DNA of 64,000 nt from Sanguinoderma infundibulare (Eukaryota; Basidiomycota; Agaricomycetes; Polyporales; Polyporaceae). Below are positions 57,660 through 64,000 of this stretch, piece after piece. Every line of letters starts with the position of its first letter. Positions within the stretch are counted from its first letter, which is position 1. The notes below the pieces were generated by a model that searched no databases, was not told the origin of the DNA, and was given only the letters and a program-made list of their open reading frames with translations. A program made the translations under genes and the position numbers. The stretch is from NCBI GenBank assembly GCA_032821775.1, contig JAVLRN010000002.1, positions 4,650,001 through 4,714,000 on the forward strand. The letters are read 5' to 3'.

Positions 57660-58440
57660 ATCAGCTCTTCCGAGCGACCTCAACACGAAATGCGGTTAAT
57701 AACCTGCCATCATCTGGTACGTGCGGGTCGAGTTGTGGGGCGGGGTCTGGGGTAGTGCTCATGGTGGTCGGGGATCAAGATACTGGACGCGTGGCACGAG
57801 GGACATCGATACGAACCGTATTTTTAGGATGCTAAATGGCCAGCGCACGTGCATCCCCCCGGGCCTCGTCAGTCCACTCGTTCTCTCGCAGACGTACGAC
57901 GATTGATTAGCGACTTGTCAATGTCGGGCTCTGATGGACGTGACGCAAGGCAGTGTTGCCAAGGTGGTCAAGACTCCATGCCGCACGAGCGTTTGGAAGT
58001 CCCGATGTGAAGTGCGAATTCAGCCTGTTCTATACACAAGTGCCGCAAAGAAGCAGGGGGCGGGCACGTCGGCTCAGTCTGGTGTCTACCGTCTCCTCGT
58101 CGTACGCGCACTAATCGGAACGTCATGTTCTTGAAGGAAAGAGGGAGGCAAACATGCGGGAGACCGAGAGCCCTGAACCGGAAGCGGAAGAAAAGAAATG
58201 AGAGAAACCTTGATGCAAAGACCGCCTGAACCCCACGCCATCCTTCTCCATCCTTTCGCGTCTTGCCCGGTCTGTCTATGGTCTCGTACACAGCGTGGTA
58301 CGGAGGAAATCGATACGAACTGCAACGTGAGGATCAGCGGCTTGTGAGAGCCGTGTTCGGTGACCGTAATTGGCGCGGACGGACGTTCGTTTACAGAAGT
58401 ACATATGACCAAACCAAGCGTCGTTTGTCGAACACAGTCG
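57660..58440. other. Intergenic, right part of duplication unit 2
   Basis: No gene supported. This stretch has no counterpart in unit 1 until about 58395. Confidence 0.35.
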
Positions 58441-58443
58441 ATT

Positions 58444-58738
58444 CGTCATAATCGTTTGCCATAGCACGGGGTCCTCCTATTCCTTACTAGATATCAACCA
58501 AAGTTCAAGTTCACGCACCGGTGCTGCAAAGAGGCTCACGAGCTTCTCACTCGACATCCTCCACCCCGGGCCCTAGCAGCCGCTCTGCGGTACGGCAACC
58601 ACGAGTCGGGGGTTCACTACATCGACGGCTGGCCTTTGTACCCGGGCTCGGATACGCTCGGCCGCGGTGAACGGTCGCTCGAGGAGTTGGACGTGCAGGC
58701 GTTGGCGGCCAAGGTCTGGAAAAGCATCTCCACGCTTT
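58444..58738 (+). pseudogene. Orphan coding-like 3' fragment, unknown
   Basis: About 95 open codons end at a TGA at 58738 with natural composition (Arg-Cys-Cys-Lys-Glu-Ala-His-Glu, Tyr-Ile-Asp-Gly-Trp-Pro-Leu-Tyr-Pro-Gly, Glu-Glu-Leu-Asp-Val-Gln). No ATG precedes it in frame and no upstream exon was found. It may be the last exon of a lost gene whose 5' part was replaced by the HET duplication. Confidence 0.35.
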
Positions 58739-58830
58739 GAGAGGCGACAGTCGTCATCCAGAAGCTGCGCCGGTGCGGAGGCGCGATCAGGATCGCGGAG
58801 CTGAACGGTACGGAGAAGGGATGGCGGGCG

Positions 58831-59886
58831 TCTGGAAGTTAGGCTGTAGCACGGGTGAACCCGCGGGTGCCCGAGACCTGACCCGGACCCGTACCCGCGA
58901 AAAACCCGTACCCGCGACCCGCGGGTGCCCGCGGGTTACGGGTACTAGCGCCGGGTGTCGCGGGTGTCGCGGGTACGGGTCTCGGACACGGGTTTGTACG
59001 CGGGTTTGTAGCATATGGTAGACATGTGTGGGGCCATACGAAACATCTACGTGTACATATGTTAGATTCTGGGAGCTTACATGCATAGCTCAGCTCGCGC
59101 TCGAGCTCCAGAGCAGGCCGAACATTGCGCACATCAGTAAAGCCGGATTTTGCTTAACGGCTTAACGGCTTAACGGAAAATGGCCGTCCTCCCCCCCCGG
59201 ATTTTGGTGGATATCCTGGGCAGACTTCTACCTCCAACGTGTCGAGGAGACATCTCTTTGTCCCCCGCCGTGTATTGGAGGACAAGATGGCGAGTAGTAG
59301 ATAATATTCCGAGTCTCAGCAGGTCCTGTATATATACATGAGAGAAACAATAGGAGTAGCTATTGCCAATGGCGCAGTTCATATGTCGTGGAGCGGGAGC
59401 AAATACACAAAGATCTACAAAGAGAAAGGATCTGAATGATACAAAGAACATAGAGGCGCAAAGCGTCCTACTACAACACCGTGTGCCAGTCAGAGTGCGG
59501 GGGAGCGGTGCTGGTAGAAGAGAGGTCGTCAGTGCCGGAACTTATGGGCGCTTAGAGACCTGCTTACGGCTTATCGGCTTACCGTGCTTAACGGCAGCTT
59601 AACGTGCTTAATGGTGCTTAATGGCCCCGTCATCCTTGACGTCCGGCAGCTTGGCAGCCTTGCGAGCATCGTCGGCGCTGATGAGACCCGCTGACGTCCA
59701 CGCGCCAACACACAATATCACCCAAGTGGCGTGGGCGCCTATATCGGCGCCTGTACCCGCAAACCCGCGGCACGGGTGCGGGTTTGCCCTCGGGTTGGCC
59801 AAGTCCGACCCGTACCCGTACCCGCGCTGAAAACCCGCGCTGACCCGCACGGGTTACCCGTACCCGTGCTACAGCCTATCTGGAAG
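58831..59886. mobile_element. Second non-autonomous hAT-like element with 8-bp target duplication
   Basis: TCTGGAAG is directly repeated at 58831..58838 and 59879..59886. Inside it lie inverted termini TAGGCTGTAGCACGGGT (left from 58840; right in reverse up to 59878). Both arms are rich in CGGGTA/ACCCGT words over about 150 bp. Inner blocks carry GCTTAACGG-type repeats at 59157..59179 and 59580..59630. No transposase frame. Length is 1,040 bp without the duplication. Confidence 0.75.
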
Positions 59887-60253
59887 ACGGGCGGTGCGCT
59901 ATAGGGATGCGTCGGAGAAATAGTTTACTGGGGTTGTTGGGTCTCGGCCTTGGAGGCTGGGTGAGGGATGTCTGAACGTGTCGGAATGAGCGCTGCAGAG
60001 AGGTCTTTGTCGTATGCCGCCCAGCTGTTATTCACAGCATCACGGACTTGCACGGTTTATGCTGCGAAATTTAAGTATCCTGAGCCCACTTTTCGATGCG
60101 CGCGACGGATAACGGGAGAGGACCTCGCTGTCGGAAGCTTTGAGCTTTAACTGGACAATGACGTCATGCAATATGGAAGGGGTAGCGGTGGTGGACGCTT
60201 TGACTTCCTCTTTCGTCACTAAACGTCGAGTGTTCAAATCGTGTCTTAGAGTT
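59887..60253. other. Intergenic
   Basis: No gene supported; ends where the partial gene D module begins. Confidence 0.4.
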
Positions 60254-62246
60254 GCAGTCATATTCATGTCAGATGAAGCTGGTACGTCCCACAAACGGTT
60301 TCGCAAACGAGGAATGACATTTGCGAACACAGGAACCACATTAATCGGGGCCGTGAGGCCTGATTAACAATAAGTAATGCGTCTCTACTCTAAACGACTA
60401 TTGCGGGAATGTATGTATCTAGGAGGATTGATTGTTGAAGAAGCCCTTCACAACTGTCTCGCACTGCTGGTCTAAGTGTGTAAAGGGAAGGGTATTAATA
60501 GTAAGCAGTGGAGGGTGCGCTGGCGCAGGGTGGTTGTACGTGGGACCCTGTTTAGGCGGCGAACGGAGGCGGGGGAGGGACGCCGTGGGGGCGGGGAGGC
60601 GGCGGGGGCGGGGGAGCAGCATGGCGAGCGCGGTGGGGGCCGCCGCGACCGCCGGCGGGGCCAGCACCGCCGCCGAGGCCAATGCCGACACCTACACCAA
60701 GGCCAAAGCCAGGCTCAAAGGGAGGAGCGGGGCTGGGGGGCAGGGGAGCGAAGTGCGGAGGAGGCGGCGGAGGGACAAACCCGCGGGCCTTGTGGAGACC
60801 ACCAGCGGGACCGCCAGCAGGACCCTGAGGGCCAGCACCGACGCCGACGCCAACGCCGACACCAAGGCCAAAGCCAGGCTCAAAGGGAGGAACCGGGCTG
60901 GGGGGCAGGGGAGCGAGGTGCGGGGGAGGCGGCGGGGGGAGAACCCCACGGGCCTTGTGGGGACCACCAGCGGGACCACCAGCACCACCCGAAGGACCGC
61001 CAGCGCGACCGCCAGCAGGACCTTGAGGGCCAGGACCGACGCCGATGCCAACACCTACGCCAAGGCCGGGCTCGAAGGGAGGAGCGGGCGAGGGCGGGAA
61101 AGGAGCGACATGGGGAGGGGGCGGGGGTGGGGGAGCGGCCTCGCGAGCGCGGTGTGGGCCGCCGGGACCGCCAGCCGGGCCAGCACCGACGCCGACGCCA
61201 ACACCTAGGCCAAGGCCAAAGCCGGGCTCGAAGGGAGGAGCGGGCGAGGGCGGGAAAGGAGCGACATGGGGAGGGGGCGGCGGGGGAGGAGCACGAGCCC
61301 TGTGACCACCAGCTCCACCAGCCGCGCCGCCGGCGTTACCACCGGTCGGCCCCTGCCCTCCCTGGTTCTGACCTTGGTTCTGGCCGTTCTGGCCTTGGTT
61401 GTTCGGGCCCTGGTTGTTCGGGCCCTGGTTGTTCGGGCCCTGGTTGTACGGGCCTTGAGGACCAGGGTATACGGGGGGAGCGGGGAACGGCGGGCGCGGG
61501 GTGACGTATGGAGGCGGGGGCGGGGGCGGAATGGCCTCACGAGCTCTGTGACCACCAGCCCCACCCGCGGCGCCGCCGGCGTTACCACCGGTCGGCCCCT
61601 GTCCTCCCTGGTTCTGTCCTTGGCCGTTCTGGCCCTGGTTGTTCTGGCCCTGGTTGTTCGGGCCTTGGTTGTTCGGGCCTTGGTTGTACGGGCCTTGAGG
61701 ACCAGGGTACGCGGGGGGAGCGGGGAATGGCGGGCGAGGGGTGACGTACGGAGGCGGCGGCGGGGGCGGAATAGCCTCACGAGCCCTGTGACCGCCAGCC
61801 CCACCAGCAGCGCCCCCGGTGTTACCACCAGTCGGCCCCTGCCCTCCCTGGTTCTGGCCTTGGTTCTGGCCGTTCTGGCCCTGGTTGTTCTGGCCGTTCT
61901 GGCCTTGGTTGTTCGGGCCTTGAGAACCACCACGAAGGCCGCCAAAGCCGCCCTGACGACCACCAGCACCGAAAGGCCCCACCGGCGAAGCAGGGTCGTA
62001 CGGGTACGGGTACGGGTACGGGTAACCAGAGTCATAGTGGGGCGGGGGCGGAGCGACCGAGCTGCTCACCCCCTGCAAGACGACGTTCACGTCGCCCGAC
62101 GTCGCCCCGCCCGCGAACGTCGCCGTAAACGGGACGTCGGTGCCGCAGACCGCGAACGCCGCCTTGACGCCCTCTGCGTGTCATCAATCCCGTCAGCGCT
62201 CGGCCGATACATGCCAACGCCAAAACCAGCTACTCACCCTGGAAGC
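60254..62246. repeat. Third, truncated copy of the gene B/C module
   Basis: Same orientation as unit C. The 3' flank begins to match at about 60254 (CAGATGAAGCTGGTACGTCC). Homology ends at about 62246, inside exon 2, so the promoter, exon 1 and nearly all of exon 2 are missing. Confidence 0.8.
60552..62246 (-). pseudogene. Pro/Gly-rich secreted protein, copy D, lacking its 5' end
   Basis: Exon 3 (62173..60552) is fully open and encodes 540 codons of the family: the end of the N-terminal domain, four Tyr-Pro units, NNQGQNGQ repeats and proline blocks with His-Arg-Ala-Arg-Glu-Ala, ending Pro-Pro-Phe-Ala-Ala. Intron 2 (62174..62237) and its donor are intact, followed by only about 8 bp of exon 2. 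Beyond 62246 the sequence is unrelated, so signal peptide and promoter are absent. The intact exon 3 suggests the truncation is recent or that another start is used. It has the longest repeat region of the four copies. Confidence 0.75.
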
Positions 62247-62334
62247 ACCCCAGGCAGGACCCTGACGCCTCTCTAAGACTCCTTCCAGTGCCGTGTGAAA
62301 CTAGTCAAAGAGACCTCCCACCCAGTTGTTCGCT

Positions 62335-62535
62335 CTCCCTGTAGCCCAAAAATAGTCTGTCCAGAATTGCTTCCTCCGACACTGTCCGCACGACCGTTAG
62401 CGCGACCGTCCGCACGACCGTTAGCGCGACCATCTGTTAGCGCGGCCATCCGCACGCCCGAAAAATAGCCTGTCCAGAATTAGTTCCTTGCGTGGGTCCA
62501 CAACACTGTCCGCACGACCGTTAGCCCGAGCTTGC
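62335..62535. repeat. Two tandem 115-bp units with GRAD/GRAN-encoding short repeats
   Basis: AATAGTCTGTCCAGAATTG and AATAGCCTGTCCAGAATTA occur about 116 bp apart, each followed by CACTGTCCGCACGACCGTTAG. Between them, CGACCGTTAGCG / CGACCGTCCGCA repeats of 12 nt read on the minus strand as Gly-Arg-Ala-Asn/Asp. Confidence 0.65.
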
Positions 62536-62763
62536 GATGTCGATATAGCTGTTGTTATTGCGGCGAATTTTCCGATGATGGATGACACACATTCATTGAG
62601 GGTTATTTCTCTGAACAACGAAAGCTACAATTAATCAGCTTCAAAAGAGTTTGCATCATTCAGTGCTACAGCAAGACATGAAACATTCGCAAGACATGAA
62701 ACATTCGCATGACAATTGACCAAAGTATCACCACATTTGGAGACACAAATAACGACATGAATA
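62536..62763. other. Short spacer with a small duplication
   Basis: AAGACATGAAACATTCGCA is repeated twice at 62673..62709. No gene. Confidence 0.4.
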
Positions 62764-64000
62764 CTACGTCTCAGGTACAGATGGATGGCTAGCAGCGGGT
62801 GGTAGTTGCATATATGGATGGATGGGTGTCGAGGGTGGCATGGGCGGCGGTGGCGGAGGTTGGCCGAGTTGTGTTCCTGCCGGGGGCTGCACGTGGGCCT
62901 GGATAGGCGTTGTGGGATAATATATTAATGGTACGCTCGAGCCTGCTGTGATATTGTGAGGCATGTAGGGAGGAGCGTTCGGAGTGTGCTGTATGATAGG
63001 AGGACCATACATGTATGCTCCTGTGAACCGGCAGTGAGGGACGCCGTTCCACAGGTGATGGGTTCCGTCCTGGTGTCCGCCGTTGAGCGCGGGGTGGTTG
63101 TGTGCCGGGGGAGCTGCGACTTGCAGACCGTAGCCTCCTTCCTGAAAGGCAGGGTTAATGGAAGGCCCAGGCATGCCTGGCTCTTGCACCGTAGCGCTCA
63201 AGCCCAAGCGATCGTCTGCGCGACCGTTCCCGCGATCGTCCGCGCGACCGTCCCCGCGACCGTCCCCGCGATCGTCCGCGCGACCGTCCCCGCGACCGTC
63301 CCCGCGACCGTCCCCGCAACCGTCCGCGCGATCGTCCGCGCTATAGTCCGCGCGGTAGTCTGCGGGGTAGTCTGTGTGGTAGTTCGGGTGGCCCGTAGAT
63401 GCATCCTTGGGACGCGGTCCTCCAGTGGTATCCTGACCAAGTAGTGGTGTTGGGTGTTGGGGCTCAAGGGTGCGGGGCCGCTTGTTAGGTCGGTTGACGC
63501 CAGGATCGCCAGGGTGCTCCTTCAACATCTCCTTCGACGACGAAGCTCCAGTTGATCCCAAGGACGTCTCCAAAAGTTGGATTTTTCTTTTGAAAACGGG
63601 CTTCGGCTTCGGACTGCCAGATGGCGCAGCCTGGTTGTTCCAAGATTGGGGCTGTGGGGTTGGTTCATCGTCCGAGATCTCCATGTACTCCTGGCGTGGT
63701 CTCGACTTCGCCATAACGGGTGAAGTCCGGATGGGAACAGTCAACGGATGGAACAAGGTGTCCCGTTGCTTCTTTTGCTGGTGAGCCCGACCGTCCGAAT
63801 GGGAAACGTCCGAGTCAGAGGAGTAATCGTCCGACGAGTTTTCGGTCTCAGATGTGTCAGCGGTTACGTTCCTCTTCCTCCTGGCCTTCTCCTTCTCCTT
63901 CCCCTTCCCCTTCCCCTTCCCCTTCCCCTTCCCCTTCTCCCTCTCCTTCTCCCTCTCCCTCTCCTTCTCCTTCCCCTTATCCCTCTTCCCTAAGGTAGTG
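62764..64000 (-). CDS. Charged, intrinsically disordered protein with Asp-Gly-Arg repeats (5' end outside)
   Basis: One open frame continues from the right edge of the window to a stop at 62764 (at least 411 codons). Read from its upstream side it shows Lys/Glu/Arg/Gly-rich runs and a basic patch (Lys-Ala-Arg-Arg-Lys-Arg-Asn). An acidic Ser/Asp stretch, a further basic Lys/Arg patch (Asn-Lys-Arg-Pro-Arg), an array of Asp-Gly-Arg-Gly and Asp-Gly-Arg-Ala-Asp-Asp-Arg repeats, and a Pro/His/Tyr/Gln-rich tail follow. The basic clusters would suit nuclear localisation. No folded domain was recognised. An internal ATG at 63756 could be a start, but the frame is open well beyond it. Confidence 0.6.
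   Translation of the reverse strand, partial: TTLGKRDKGKEKEREREKEREKGKGKGKGKGKGKEKEKARRKRNVTADTSETENSSDDYSSDSDVSHSDGRAHQQKKQRDTLFHPLTVPIRTSPVMAKSRPRQEYMEISDDEPTPQPQSWNNQAAPSGSPKPKPVFKRKIQLLETSLGSTGASSSKEMLKEHPGDPGVNRPNKRPRTLEPQHPTPLLGQDTTGGPRPKDASTGHPNYHTDYPADYRADYSADDRADGCGDGRGDGRGDGRADDRGDGRGDGRADDRGNGRADDRLGLSATVQEPGMPGPSINPAFQEGGYGLQVAAPPAHNHPALNGGHQDGTHHLWNGVPHCRFTGAYMYGPPIIQHTPNAPPYMPHNITAGSSVPLIYYPTTPIQAHVQPPAGTQLGQPPPPPPMPPSTPIHPYMQLPPAASHPSVPET
63205..63350 (-). repeat. 12-nt coding minisatellite (DGRG / DGRAD repeats)
   Basis: About twelve near-identical GCGACCGTCCCC / GCGATCGTCCGC units encode Asp-Gly-Arg-Gly/Ala-Asp-Asp-Arg on the minus strand. Confidence 0.8.
63893..63982. repeat. 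(CTTCCC)n / (CTTCTC)n low-complexity tract
   Basis: Six-base units read on the minus strand as Lys-Gly and Lys-Glu/Arg-Glu dipeptides inside the partial gene. Confidence 0.85.

Larger units (their letters stand above)
54295..58465. repeat. Direct segmental duplication, unit 2 (partner 47090..50105)
   Basis: The longer of the two units; it holds the more complete HET gene and copy 2 of the unknown frame. Its borders are the same shared words described for unit 1. The two coiled-coil genes lie exactly between the units. Confidence 0.75.

Noticed and set aside
59157..59179. Telomere-like GGCTTAACGG repeats
   Set aside because: Only three units occur, the motif is not TTAGGG, and it lies inside a bounded hAT-like element.
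63205..63350. Possible CRISPR-like array
   Set aside because: The repeats are contiguous 12-nt units without spacers, they encode protein, and the organism is a fungus.

Overview
The window comes from the genome of a filamentous basidiomycete, most likely an Agaricomycete. The evidence is the dense short introns (about 50-80 nt, GT-AG), moderately high GC, WSC and DUF1996 secreted proteins, F-box relics, HET-domain genes, a DUF6534 seven-helix membrane protein, and an aegerolysin gene placed head to head with a MACPF gene. I could not determine the species. Exon models were spliced by hand; those described as in frame give coding lengths divisible by three.

Layout. 1-0.8 kb: 3' end of a WSC-domain secreted protein. 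3.8-5.6 kb: first member (A) of a Pro/Gly-rich secreted family. 9.1-10.4 kb: a Gly/Leu-rich secreted repeat protein. 10.9-11.9 kb: non-coding inverted-repeat elements. 12.6-14.0 kb: aldo/keto reductase (minus). 14.7-18.7 kb: 20-exon 2-oxoadipate/2-oxoglutarate dehydrogenase E1 (DHTKD1-like). 19.7-21.7 kb: DUF1996+WSC protein. 22.2-23.3 kb: hAT-like non-autonomous transposon. 23.9-27.3 kb: aldo/keto reductase fragment and Pro/Gly-rich gene B. 28.1-29.6 kb: mitochondrial-type ferredoxin/adrenodoxin reductase. 30.3-34.0 kb: divergent aegerolysin and MACPF genes. 34.7-36.9 kb: DUF6534 gene with 20 exons. 37.8-41.6 kb: two F-box pseudogenes. 42.5-45.6 kb: Pro/Gly-rich gene C in an inverted duplicate of the gene B module. 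46.4-47.0 kb: eroded aldo/keto reductase relic. 47.1-58.5 kb: two direct copies of a HET-domain module around a divergent pair of helical/coiled-coil genes. 58.8-59.9 kb: second hAT-like element. 60.3-62.2 kb: 5'-truncated Pro/Gly-rich copy D. 62.8-64.0 kb: charged, repeat-bearing gene running off the right edge.

How the genes relate. Housekeeping genes (DHTKD1-like E1, ferredoxin reductase, aldo/keto reductase) sit among accessory DNA shaped by duplication. The two most distinctive accessory systems are the divergent aegerolysin/MACPF pair, which resembles known bipartite pore-forming proteins of mushrooms, and the secreted repeat families. The repeat families share a signal-peptide region and a recurrent Arg-Glu-Ala motif at repeat boundaries that resembles a Kex2/Ste13-type processing site. 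The HET/coiled-coil block is a further candidate for a self-recognition or cell-death locus. Functions of the last two groups are inferred, not shown.
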